From assembly GCF_014107495.1 (NCBI RefSeq), contig NZ_CP041969.1, forward strand, positions 1,795,001 to 1,859,000: a DNA stretch of 64,000 bases, written 5' to 3'. Source of the DNA: Cohnella cholangitidis (lineage in GTDB: Bacteria > Bacillota > Bacilli > Paenibacillales > Paenibacillaceae). Numbering within the stretch: the stretch's first letter is position 1; every line of letters begins with the position of its first letter. The translations under genes were made by a program, and so were the position numbers. Shown piece after piece: positions 17,446 to 25,418 of this stretch. Below the pieces are notes generated by a model. That model was not told where the DNA came from. It searched no databases and saw only the letters and a list, made by a program, of their open reading frames with translations.

Positions 17446-17461
17446 ATGACAGCGCTTTCAT
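17446..17461 (+). promoter_or_regulatory. cre site (CcpA) upstream of the sensor kinase gene
   Basis: ATGACAGCGCTTTCAT matches the Bacillus cre consensus WTGNNARCGNWWWCAW at every fixed position. It lies 33 nt before the kinase ATG, a position typical of roadblock or promoter-proximal repression, suggesting the sensing and uptake genes are under carbon catabolite control. Confidence 0.65.
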
Positions 17462-17494
17462 AGTTTTCATCGATTGGGGAGGCACAATAAAGCC

Positions 17495-19258
17495 ATGTCG
17501 CGAACCGTTTCGATCCGGTCCATTTTGTTAACGGCAATCCTGTTTCTCATGATCTTTCCGCTTGTCGTCATCACTTTCATAACTTACCAGAAGCAAAACG
17601 ATCTCTTCCAAAATCAAGCCAGCCAATTCGTACAGCAATCCGTCGCACAAACCAAAAGCACGTTGGATACAAACCTGAACGAGATCGATCGGCTCACCTG
17701 GTCGCTGCTTTATCAGCAATCGCTCGAATTTATCGCCGCTCCGCTGGATACAACCTATCAGCTCAACGAAGCAAACCGCAAATTCAAAGAGAAGGTGTAT
17801 TCCGATTTATTCAGCGGGAAGCTGAACCATATTCGAACGATCTCCTTTGTGACTCCCGACAGCTACGTGCTGTCTACGGACAGTTCCCTGGCTCATTATG
17901 ACCAGTTGGATCGGAAAAATTACAACTATATCGTCAACCAGTTCAACGAGGAGCCGCTAAAGATGCATTGGCTCAACAACTCGCAAGCGATCTATCAATC
18001 CAAAGCGGGGTTCAACACCCCCGTTCATGCTTCCGTGACGGCGGCGCGTAGAATCGTCGACAGCAATACCGCCGAGCTGAGAGGCTATCTATTCATCCAG
18101 CTAAACGACCTCTTTCTGGATGAGTATCTTCGCGGCGTTCGGATCGGATCGACAGGCTCCCTTCAAATTACGGATCATTTCGGCGAAGTCATCTACAGCC
18201 AGCAATCCGATCTGTTTAACAACCCCAAAATTACGTCGGCGATTCAAGAACTTCCCTCCTTCGGCAGCGGAACGATCACCGTAGATGGCAAATGGCTTCT
18301 ATCCTATGACACTTCGGCGGTCAGTAATTGGAAGTTAACTGCCGTCGTTCCTCTGAATGAAGTGCTCGGACCTAATCAGCAAATCCTCAAGGTGCTATTG
18401 ATTATGTCCGGCCTTGGAGCGATCGTCTCTTTCGTTGTCGCCCTCCTATTCACGGCGGTTCTTTCGAAGCCGGTCATCGGTTTGGCTAAAGTCATGTCGG
18501 TCGCTTCCATTGACAATTTAAACGTAAGAGAACAAATGAGCTCAATTAGGGAAATCAGTATTTTACAACGCAATTTCAATCGGTTGGTGGACCGGACGCA
18601 ACAGTTGCTTATCGAGAATGAAAACGCGCAGAAGCAAAAAGGCGACGCTCAATTGAAAACGCTGCAAATGCAAATACAACCGCATTTTTTATACAACACG
18701 TTGGATACGATCTACTGGATGTCGAAAAAGCATGGCGCCGAGCCGATCAGCAAGCTGGTCACCGCGCTCGGAAAATTTTTCAGATTTACGTTGAACTCGA
18801 GCTTGGAGCGCGTGTCCTTGGAACGGGAAGTGGAGCATGTCGAGAACTATTTGCGAATTCTCGCTTTCCGATACAGGGATAAACTAGACTATCGAATCAC
18901 GATGGAGCCGGAGCTGAACGACGTCTGGACGATGCCGCTCATTTTGCAGCCGATCGTCGAGAACGCGATCGAGCACGGCATAGCCAGGTTAAAGACTGGC
19001 GGTCATATCAACTTGGATATTTACCGATCCGGTCATGAAGTGCTGATCGATATCGTCAACGACGGAGACGATACCGATCTAAGCCGCATGAAACAATTGC
19101 TGGAGGATGAAAAGCAAAGCGATCATGTCGGGCTTCGAAACGTTCATCAAAGAATTCAACTCTCGTTCGGCGAAGCGTTCGGCATACGATTAATCGATCG
19201 CGTCAACGGCAGAACCTTGGTCAGGCTTTGCATTCCTCTCAGCAGGGAATCGGATTGA
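17495..19258 (+). CDS. YesM-type sensor histidine kinase (sugar sensing)
   Basis: About 587 residues from ATG 17495 (GGGGAGG at 17475-17481). The order is a transmembrane helix (ILLTAILFLMIFPLVVITFI), a large extracellular Cache-like sensor region, a second helix around LIMSGLGAIVSFVVALLFTAVL, a HAMP-like segment, and the HisKA_5/HATPase pair. The H-box is QPHFLYNTLDTIYW, the N-box LQPIVENAIEHG, and the G-region DHVGLRNVHQRIQLSFG. Partners are the anchored binding protein (30 bp downstream) and the AraC-type regulator at 20692. The likely job is to sense a sugar or oligosaccharide and activate the ABC importer at 21638-24830. A cre site lies upstream. Confidence 0.9.
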   Translation: MSRTVSIRSILLTAILFLMIFPLVVITFITYQKQNDLFQNQASQFVQQSVAQTKSTLDTNLNEIDRLTWSLLYQQSLEFIAAPLDTTYQLNEANRKFKEKVYSDLFSGKLNHIRTISFVTPDSYVLSTDSSLAHYDQLDRKNYNYIVNQFNEEPLKMHWLNNSQAIYQSKAGFNTPVHASVTAARRIVDSNTAELRGYLFIQLNDLFLDEYLRGVRIGSTGSLQITDHFGEVIYSQQSDLFNNPKITSAIQELPSFGSGTITVDGKWLLSYDTSAVSNWKLTAVVPLNEVLGPNQQILKVLLIMSGLGAIVSFVVALLFTAVLSKPVIGLAKVMSVASIDNLNVREQMSSIREISILQRNFNRLVDRTQQLLIENENAQKQKGDAQLKTLQMQIQPHFLYNTLDTIYWMSKKHGAEPISKLVTALGKFFRFTLNSSLERVSLEREVEHVENYLRILAFRYRDKLDYRITMEPELNDVWTMPLILQPIVENAIEHGIARLKTGGHINLDIYRSGHEVLIDIVNDGDDTDLSRMKQLLEDEKQSDHVGLRNVHQRIQLSFGEAFGIRLIDRVNGRTLVRLCIPLSRESD

Positions 19259-19287
19259 GATCGCGGAACAGGAGGCTGTATACGTAC

Positions 19288-20655
19288 ATGAATCGTCTTG
19301 GATTTAGAAGCTTGCTGCTCATCACGATATCCCTTCTCGTCCTCTGGACGCTGAGCGGAATCGCCTTGCTGGACAAAATCAAACTGAGCGAACCGGTGAA
19401 CAACGTGGAAGAGCCTATTATTCGCGTATTGATCCGCACCGGAACAGAGTCGTCCGCGCTTCGCAAAATCGCCGAACCGTTTACGAAGTCCAGCGGCATA
19501 AAAGTCGAGTTCGTCGAGCTAGGGCGCGACAACTTCTTTACCGCATTAGGCACTCAACTATTCGCGGGATCGGAGGCATTCGACGTTATGTTCATGCCGA
19601 ACACTTCGATCGCCCAATTCGCGTCCGCGAATGCGATATTACCGCTCGATCCCTTTATCGAAAATCCGGAATTAACCGACCTGGAATCCTTCAATCTGGA
19701 CGATTTCCTGGCGATCTACCGGTATCGGAACGCCATCTATGCCCTGCCGACCGATATTAGCACGCACTTTTTATTTTACCGCAGCGATCTCATTTCCCGT
19801 CCACCGGATACTTGGGATGAATTTTACGAGGTAGCGGAGCGTTTCACGAGTTCCATCACGCCCGGCTCTCCGACCAGATGGGGAGCGACGATGCCCGCGG
19901 TTGTTCCCGAGGAGCGATCGAAGATTTTCGCTTCCTTGCTCTGGTCCTTTGGGGGAGACGGCATGCAGGAAGATACCGGCCAAGTGATGCTCGATCTCCA
20001 GCCTTCGATACGCGCCGGCGAGTTCTTGGCGAAAATGATTCAAAACAAAGTCATTCCCGTTGATCTCCTGTCCTGGGATTTCGCAAGAACGCGCGACGCT
20101 TTGCTTAGCGGCGAGGTTGCGATGGCCGCGCCGTACTGGAACGCTTCATACAAGGATATCTTGCAATCGACTAGCCGCTACAAGGATTCCATCCGAATCG
20201 CTCTCATTCCTGGCATTAAAGGCGAAGACGGCAATATTCGCCGGGCGACCTTCGAGCATAGTTGGACGCTTGCCATCAATGCCAATTCGGCGAATCCGGC
20301 CGATGCGTGGAAATTTCTCGAATTCGCGACAGGAGAGGTCGGCGGCAAGATCTATGTTGAAGCCGGAGGCATCCCTGCAAGACGCTCCATTCTCGGAGAC
20401 GAACGCTACCGGGAAAGCCGGCCCGACTTCGGCTTGCTGCTCGAAAGCCTACGGACCGCGCGCAACGAGCCCTATGTCCCTTACTATAACGCCCTGGTAG
20501 AAATCGAAGAACGCGCGCTCGCCAAAATCATTACGCTTCATTCCGAGCCGGAACTGGCTTTCCGCACAGCCGCCGATGAACTGCGGCATCTGTACCAGTC
20601 GATCCAGATCAATAACGCCAAACAATCCAAACATAACCCGAAAAACAGCGAGTGA
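19288..20655 (+). CDS. Membrane-anchored extracellular solute-binding protein (co-sensor)
   Basis: 456 residues from ATG 19288 behind AGGAGG. The N-terminus is an uncleaved-looking transmembrane helix (LLLITISLLVLWTLSGIALL) with no lipobox cysteine, unlike the importer's binding protein at 21638. The rest is a family 1 sugar-binding fold: IIRVLIRTGTES, ALGTQLFAGSEAFDVMFMP, YALPTDISTHFLFYRSDL, RPPDTWDEFYEVAERF. Sitting between the kinase and the response-regulator genes, it more likely delivers ligand information to the kinase than substrate to a permease. The frame is open further upstream, inside the kinase C-terminus, but without a ribosome site. Confidence 0.82.
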   Translation: MNRLGFRSLLLITISLLVLWTLSGIALLDKIKLSEPVNNVEEPIIRVLIRTGTESSALRKIAEPFTKSSGIKVEFVELGRDNFFTALGTQLFAGSEAFDVMFMPNTSIAQFASANAILPLDPFIENPELTDLESFNLDDFLAIYRYRNAIYALPTDISTHFLFYRSDLISRPPDTWDEFYEVAERFTSSITPGSPTRWGATMPAVVPEERSKIFASLLWSFGGDGMQEDTGQVMLDLQPSIRAGEFLAKMIQNKVIPVDLLSWDFARTRDALLSGEVAMAAPYWNASYKDILQSTSRYKDSIRIALIPGIKGEDGNIRRATFEHSWTLAINANSANPADAWKFLEFATGEVGGKIYVEAGGIPARRSILGDERYRESRPDFGLLLESLRTARNEPYVPYYNALVEIEERALAKIITLHSEPELAFRTAADELRHLYQSIQINNAKQSKHNPKNSE

Positions 20656-20691
20656 ACCGATCATCCAATAGAATCATAAGGGGGATAACGC

Positions 20692-21477
20692 ATGAAAACG
20701 CCTTGCCGTGCAGCAATAATAGACGATGAATCATGGATTCGCGAAGGATTAAGCGAACATATCAATTGGGAACGGATCGGCATCGAGCTTGTAGGCAGCT
20801 TCGAGGACGGACGCGAAGCGCTGCAAGAAATTAAAAACAACCCGATCGACATTATTATGACGGACATTCGAATGCCGAATATGACGGGGCTGGAGTTTCT
20901 GGCCGAGCTCAGGAAAATCGAAATGGATCATCCGGATACGCCCTCCACCAAAGTGGTCATCATGAGCGGATTCGACGATTTCAAATACGCCCAGGAAGCG
21001 ATACGGCTTGGGGCCTCCGATTATTTACTTAAGCCGACGGACGTCGAGGACACCGAAGAAATTCTGCTCAAGCTTAAAGCCCGCTGCCAGGACGAGAGGA
21101 ACGCCCGCTTAAAGCTTCCGAAATTGCCGAAGCCTGCGGACGGGATCGACGAAAACGCCTCTTTTCTGGTCAAGAATGCGATAAAGCTCATGAACGAGAA
21201 ATTCACCGAGGACCTGCACCTGGTGCAAATTGCCGAGGAACTGTACATTACGCCGAATTATCTAAGCCGAATTTTCAAACAGGAAACGGGCAAGTCTTTC
21301 AGCGACTATTTGTCTGCCAAGCGGATTGAGAAATCATGCGAGCTGTTGACCAAAAGCACTTTGAAGATCTATCAGATCGGGGAAGCCGTCGGTTATCCGA
21401 ACCCCCGTTACTTCAGCGAATGGTTTCAAAAGCAGACCGGGATGTCGCCCGGCGAATATCGCAAATATCATAGCTAA
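20692..21477 (+). CDS. YesN-type response regulator, AraC output domain
   Basis: This 261-residue regulator has a receiver at residues 1-125 (acidic pair in AAIIDDE, phospho-Asp in IIMTDIRMPNMTG, Lys in YLLKPTD) and a C-terminal AraC double helix-turn-helix (VQIAEELYITPNYLSRIFKQETGKSF, then IYQIGEAVGYPNPRYFSEWF). It is shorter than classic YesN proteins (about 350-540 residues) because the linker domain is missing. It is the cognate partner of the kinase at 17495 and the likely activator of the importer operon 160 bp downstream, where direct repeats are found. Confidence 0.9.
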   Translation: MKTPCRAAIIDDESWIREGLSEHINWERIGIELVGSFEDGREALQEIKNNPIDIIMTDIRMPNMTGLEFLAELRKIEMDHPDTPSTKVVIMSGFDDFKYAQEAIRLGASDYLLKPTDVEDTEEILLKLKARCQDERNARLKLPKLPKPADGIDENASFLVKNAIKLMNEKFTEDLHLVQIAEELYITPNYLSRIFKQETGKSFSDYLSAKRIEKSCELLTKSTLKIYQIGEAVGYPNPRYFSEWFQKQTGMSPGEYRKYHS

Positions 21478-21483
21478 CCATCG

Positions 21484-21519
21484 TCCAGCCTTGCGGGGAG
21501 CAATCCTTGCAAGGCTGGA
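21484..21519 (+). terminator. Terminator after the sensor operon
   Basis: TCCAGCCTTGC (21484-21494) pairs perfectly with GCAAGGCTGGA (21509-21519), followed by TTTCTG. It separates the kinase/regulator transcript from the importer genes. Confidence 0.75.
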
Positions 21520-21558
21520 TTTCTGTGTAAAATAACGGAACAAAAGATAGGATCGCCA

Positions 21559-21612
21559 CATATTAAACCCGATTGTAAGCGTTTATCATATTAAACGTAA
21601 AGCGATTACAAA
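21559..21612 (+). promoter_or_regulatory. Direct repeats upstream of importer genes, possible AraC-type regulator site
   Basis: CATATTAAAC occurs at 21559-21568 and again at 21587-21596 (28-bp spacing), overlapped by TTGTAAGCG and CGTAAAGCG half-copies. AraC-family regulators usually bind such tandem sites. The segment is 30-80 nt before the GTG of the binding-protein gene. It also contains a cre-like TGTAAGCGTTTA that fails the consensus by one inserted base. Confidence 0.35.
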
Positions 21613-21637
21613 ACCTTGTTCTGAAAGGGGAAGTCAA

Positions 21638-22972
21638 GTGAAACGGAAATTAGGCATGATACTTTCCACATTGTCGGTTGCTGGCATGGCGTTAACGGGA
21701 TGTGGAGACAACAACGGTCCTGCGGCATCAAAGGGCAGCGAGGGAAGCGCCTCTCCTTCTCCATCCGCCAAATCGGAGCAATCCGTTGACCAAAAGGTCG
21801 AAATCTTCAGTTGGTGGACGGGAGCAGGCGAGGAAGCCGGCTTGAATGGCTTGATCGGGTTATTCTCGGATAAGCATTCGGACATTGAAGTCATTAACGC
21901 CGCCGTTGCGGGCGGAGCGGGAACGAACGCCAAGGCCGTGCTCGCGAGCCGCATGCAGGGCGGAGATCCGCCGGATGCCTTCCAGGTACATGGCGGTGCC
22001 GAGCTGAATACCGGTTGGGTGGCAGCGGATAAAGTAATCGATCTGAACGATTTGTTCGCGGAAGAGGGCTGGAACGAGAAGTTCCCTAAGGAATTGATCG
22101 ACCTCGTCAGCAAAGACGGCAAAGCCTACTCCGTACCGGTCAATATCCATCGCGGCAACGTGATCTTCTACAACAAAAAAATATTCGACGACAATAACCT
22201 TCAGGCGCCTAAGACATTCGACGAGTTCTTCGCTGTCGCCGACGCTTTGAAAGCAAAAGGCATTACGCCGCTTGCGCTGGGCGATAAAGAGCCCTGGACG
22301 GCAACGATGCTGCTCGAAAACATTATAATGGGCGAGCTGGGCGCCGACGACTACAAAAAACTGTGGACCGGCGAAGTGAAATTCGACGATGCGCGGATAA
22401 CTTCTTCTTTCGAAAAATTCAAAAAGATGCTGACTTACGCGAACGACGATCATGCGGCGCGCAACTGGCAAGACGCTTCCCAACTCGTCGCCGAGGGCAA
22501 AGCGGCAATGACGAACATGGGCGACTGGGCTAAAGGCTACTTCACAACGGATTTGAAGCTCGTTGCGAACGAGGATTTCGGCTGGATCGAAACGCCCAAC
22601 ACCGGCGACAGCTTCATGGTTATCACAGATACGTTCGCCATTCCGAAGGGTGCTAAAGACCAGCAAGCCGCTCGCGAATTTTTGAAGGTGCTTGGCTCCG
22701 TCGAAGGTCAAGACGTGTTCAATCCGCTGAAAGGATCGATTCCCGCTCGGATCGACGCAGACAAATCCAAATACGATTCTTACGGACAAGAAACGATCGA
22801 CGACTTCAAAGTAAGCAAGCTCGCTCCAAGCTTAGCGCATGGTTCCGCAGCGCCGGAAGGCTTTGCAACGCAAGCGAATCAAGTCGTAAATATTTTCGTA
22901 ACGAACGGCGATGTGGATCAAGCTCAGAAAGCGCTCGTATCCGCCGCGCAATCGAGTGGAATCGGCAACTAA
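21638..22972 (+). CDS. Sugar ABC transporter substrate-binding lipoprotein
   Basis: 444 residues starting with GTG 21638 behind AAAGGGG. A lipoprotein signal peptide ends in LTGCG (Cys22). It is followed by a Ser/Pro/Gly-rich spacer and a family 1 extracellular sugar-binding fold: VEIFSWWTGAGEEAGLNGL, ARMQGGDPPDAFQVHGGAEL-type region, AYSVPVNIHRGNVIFYNKKIF, and a C-terminal helical lobe. It captures a sugar or oligosaccharide outside the membrane and hands it to the two permeases downstream. A hairpin between this gene and the permeases probably makes it the more highly expressed product. Confidence 0.9.
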   Translation: MKRKLGMILSTLSVAGMALTGCGDNNGPAASKGSEGSASPSPSAKSEQSVDQKVEIFSWWTGAGEEAGLNGLIGLFSDKHSDIEVINAAVAGGAGTNAKAVLASRMQGGDPPDAFQVHGGAELNTGWVAADKVIDLNDLFAEEGWNEKFPKELIDLVSKDGKAYSVPVNIHRGNVIFYNKKIFDDNNLQAPKTFDEFFAVADALKAKGITPLALGDKEPWTATMLLENIIMGELGADDYKKLWTGEVKFDDARITSSFEKFKKMLTYANDDHAARNWQDASQLVAEGKAAMTNMGDWAKGYFTTDLKLVANEDFGWIETPNTGDSFMVITDTFAIPKGAKDQQAAREFLKVLGSVEGQDVFNPLKGSIPARIDADKSKYDSYGQETIDDFKVSKLAPSLAHGSAAPEGFATQANQVVNIFVTNGDVDQAQKALVSAAQSSGIGN

Positions 22973-23000
22973 TCGACGGGATCTCTAAACAGAACATAAA

Positions 23001-23040
23001 ACGGGGTCAGATGCGATCTGGCATCTGGCCCTGTTTTTTT
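23001..23040 (+). terminator. Intercistronic hairpin (attenuator) between binding protein and permeases
   Basis: ACGGGGTCAGATGC (23001-23014) pairs with GCATCTGGCCCTGT (23021-23034) with G-T pairs, followed by a run of T. Such partial terminators are common after binding-protein genes and give excess binding protein over permease. Confidence 0.7.
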
Positions 23041-23054
23041 CGGGAGTGACGCTT

Positions 23055-24008
23055 ATGACTTCTTCGGTCGGAGAGATCGGTGCAAGCAAAAAGAAGAAAA
23101 ACCGGGAGCTGTTGCTTCCCATACTGATGCTGTTGCCCTCTATTGCTGCGATTGCCATATTTATTTATGGATTTATCGCCAAGACCGGCTATACTTCCTT
23201 TACGGATTGGAATACCCTTGTCCAAACCGATAACTTTATCGGCTTCGACAATTATCGATTTTTATTTTCAGATTTCCGCTTTCAATCGGATTTAAGAAAT
23301 ACATTGGTGTTCACGATCCTCTTTATTGCCGCCACGATGATGATCGGTTTATTCTTGGCACTCATGATCGACCGCAAAGTTCGCGGGGAATCGTTCTTTC
23401 GCAATGTGTTCATCTTTCCGATGGCGGTATCCTTTATCGTCACAGGCGTTATCTGGCAGTGGCTGCTTAATCCGACTACCGGATTCAACCTGATCCTGAG
23501 AAACATCGGCTTTGACTCGGTGCCTAAATGGTATACAAGCACGGAAATCTATCTCGGATTACCCATCGGACAGATCAAATTCGGTATTCCGATTGCAATA
23601 ATCGCAGTGGCGATCGCGACTGTATGGCAAATGTCCGGCTTTGCAATGGCGATGTATCTTGCAGGCTTGCGCGCGGTTCCCGACGATTTACGCGAAGCGG
23701 CCAGAGTCGACGGCGCCAAGGAAAGCCAAATTTTCTTCAAGGTCATCCTGCCTCAGTTGACGCCGATCACGATGAGCTTGATCATTATTCTCGCCCATAT
23801 CTCCTTGAAAATATTTGATTTGGTGTATGCGATGACGGGACCTGGAGCGATGTTTGTTACCGACGTGCCCGGGGTGTATATGTTCGAAACGACATTTCGC
23901 GGCAACCATTATGCGCAAGGCGCCGGAATCGCCATGGTCATGCTTGCGTTCATCTCTCTGCTCATTATCCCGTATCTGTTTTCCAGTCTTAGAAAGGGGG
24001 ATAAGTAA
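23055..24008 (+). CDS. Sugar ABC transporter permease (MalF/LacF type)
   Basis: About 317 residues from ATG 23055, preferred over an in-frame GTG at 23046 because GGGAGTG then serves as ribosome site. It has six predicted transmembrane helices and the EAA loop EAARVDGAKESQIFFKVILPQL, which contacts the ATPase. No ATPase gene is present in the cluster; in Firmicutes a shared MsmX-type ATPase encoded elsewhere usually energises such importers (established for related systems, inferred here). The stop codon abuts the start of the partner permease. Confidence 0.9.
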   Translation: MTSSVGEIGASKKKKNRELLLPILMLLPSIAAIAIFIYGFIAKTGYTSFTDWNTLVQTDNFIGFDNYRFLFSDFRFQSDLRNTLVFTILFIAATMMIGLFLALMIDRKVRGESFFRNVFIFPMAVSFIVTGVIWQWLLNPTTGFNLILRNIGFDSVPKWYTSTEIYLGLPIGQIKFGIPIAIIAVAIATVWQMSGFAMAMYLAGLRAVPDDLREAARVDGAKESQIFFKVILPQLTPITMSLIIILAHISLKIFDLVYAMTGPGAMFVTDVPGVYMFETTFRGNHYAQGAGIAMVMLAFISLLIIPYLFSSLRKGDK

Positions 24009-24830
24009 ATGAGAGGTGAACGCGTAAAACGTACGCTGCTCTATCTGCTCCTTTGCGCATTAGCCGTTTTATTTCTGATTCCGATCTATGTCGTCGTCCT
24101 GACTAGCGTAAAAGGATTGGATTCCATCACGCTGGAGAAAATGTGGGATTGGCCCACGAAATTCGATTTCTCGGGGTACAAAATCGCCTTCGAGAAGCTG
24201 GCGCCCAACTTGGCCAACAGCTTCTTGCTCGTTATTCCCGCTACTTTGCTGTCGGCGTTCCTCGGATCGATGAACGGCTACATTTTATCCAAGTGGACAT
24301 TTAAAGGCTCCAATATGCTCTTTGCCCTCATGCTGTTCGGCATGTTCATCCCGTACCAGAGCATATTGATTCCGCTCATTCAGTTCATGCAGAGCATCAA
24401 CCTGTACAATTCGCTTGCGGGACTCATTCTGGTTCACGTTGTTTACGGTTTGCCGATCTGTACGCTTATGTTCCGGAATTTCTACGTCGGCATTCCAACC
24501 GAGTTGCTCGAAGCGGCCAAAATCGACGGGAACGGATTCTTCGGCATCTATCGCCATGTCATCGTTCCCTTGTCCGTCACCGGATTCGTTGTCGTCGGCA
24601 TATGGCAATTCACGAATATTTGGAACGAGTTTCTGTTCGCGGTTACCCTCACGACGCAGAAGCAGCAGCCGATCATGGTGGCGCTGCAAAATCTGTCGGG
24701 CAGCCAAATCGTGCAGTGGAACGTTCAGATGGCAGGCGCCCTTCTCGCTGCGCTTCCGACGCTGCTCGTCTACATCTTCCTGAGCCGTTACTTCATTCGC
24801 GGCTTGCTAGCAGGATCGATTAAAGGCTGA
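24009..24830 (+). CDS. Carbohydrate ABC transporter permease (MalG type)
   Basis: This 273-residue membrane protein starts immediately after the preceding stop codon, with AAAGGGGG as ribosome site. It has six predicted helices, an extracellular loop between the first two, and the EAA motif EAAKIDGNGFFGIYRHVIVP. It ends SRYFIRGLLAGSIKG, the usual MalG-type C-terminus. It forms the heterodimeric channel with the permease at 23055. A hairpin terminator follows. Confidence 0.9.
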   Translation: MRGERVKRTLLYLLLCALAVLFLIPIYVVVLTSVKGLDSITLEKMWDWPTKFDFSGYKIAFEKLAPNLANSFLLVIPATLLSAFLGSMNGYILSKWTFKGSNMLFALMLFGMFIPYQSILIPLIQFMQSINLYNSLAGLILVHVVYGLPICTLMFRNFYVGIPTELLEAAKIDGNGFFGIYRHVIVPLSVTGFVVVGIWQFTNIWNEFLFAVTLTTQKQQPIMVALQNLSGSQIVQWNVQMAGALLAALPTLLVYIFLSRYFIRGLLAGSIKG

Positions 24831-24887
24831 GCCGAAAGAACAGGGAATCACCTTTGTAGCTGGCATCTTCCAAGTAAGCAGACTTAT

Positions 24888-24923
24888 CGCCCTTTCACTT
24901 CCCGACAGGAAGCTGGAAGGGCG
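24888..24923 (+). terminator. Terminator after the importer operon
   Basis: CGCCCTTTCACTTCC (24888-24902) pairs imperfectly with GGAAGCTGGAAGGGCG (24908-24923), followed by TTATTTGTTT. Confidence 0.65.
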
Positions 24924-25034
24924 TTATTTGTTTATCGATTGAATTTATAAGGGGGATATATCTCCCTCTTCCCTCATCGATTTCTCTCAATAAACGGTTA
25001 ATAACGCATCGCCAAAGCCGTCAGAGAAAATGTC

Positions 25035-25377
25035 ATGTTTAACGGATTGCCGGCAGACAAAGTCCGGACTTTCGCATCATCAATCGTTTCCGCTCCGAGC
25101 GCATGAAAGACGTGCTTGAAGCGATCTTCACCTCCGTACTTCAATTGCTCGTTCAAGGAAGTCATCGCTGGAAGTGAAGAGGGCTATGCGTTATTGGTGA
25201 AACGCATGATCGAACCGGAGAACGTGTTTTGGACAAGAAGAATAACCCGGGATTCCAGCGTTTTCTGCTTCGGGGTTTACCGAAAGTCAGCCTTGAGGTC
25301 GGATGGCTTTCCCTTGTCCATAATTTGCTCAAGAAAGCTGTGGTGAACCGCAATCGAGAAAAGGCGACTCAGGGATA
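25035..25377 (+). pseudogene. Decayed IS1182-type transposase remnant
   Basis: Pieces of a transposase are readable in shifting frames: GLPADKVRTF, then in another frame RIINRFRSERMKDVLEAIF and, after a gap, NPGFQRFLLRGLPKVSLEVG followed by WLSLVHNLLKKAVVNRNR and a stop at 25377. The last part matches the C-terminus of IS1182-type DDE transposases (GFRRFLLRG...HNLLK). The central catalytic region is deleted and the frames are broken, so it is inactive. It lies between the importer operon and the AT-richer lyase gene, consistent with past insertion activity at this junction. No clean terminal inverted repeats were identified. Confidence 0.65.
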
Positions 25378-25392
25378 ACCTCCCTGGTCGCC
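25363..25392 (-). terminator. Terminator of the lyase/SLH gene
   Basis: GGCGAC-TCAGGGA pairs with TCCCTG-GTCGCC around TAACC. On the minus strand it is followed by TTTTC. It overlaps the end of the transposase remnant. Confidence 0.75.
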
Positions 25393-25418
25393 ATTTCTTC
25401 ATTTCATGCCGCTAAGAA

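Noticed and set aside
21572..21590. cre site upstream of the importer binding-protein gene
   Set aside because: TTGTAAGCGTTTATCAT has one extra base relative to the cre consensus; kept only as part of a possible direct-repeat operator.
21860..22789. 309-codon minus-strand open frame inside the binding-protein gene
   Set aside because: Shadow of a clear lipoprotein gene; no family resemblance.
24949..24972. Near-palindrome AAGGGGGATATATCTCCCTCTT as an IS end
   Set aside because: No matching copy at the other side of the transposase remnant and no target duplication were found.
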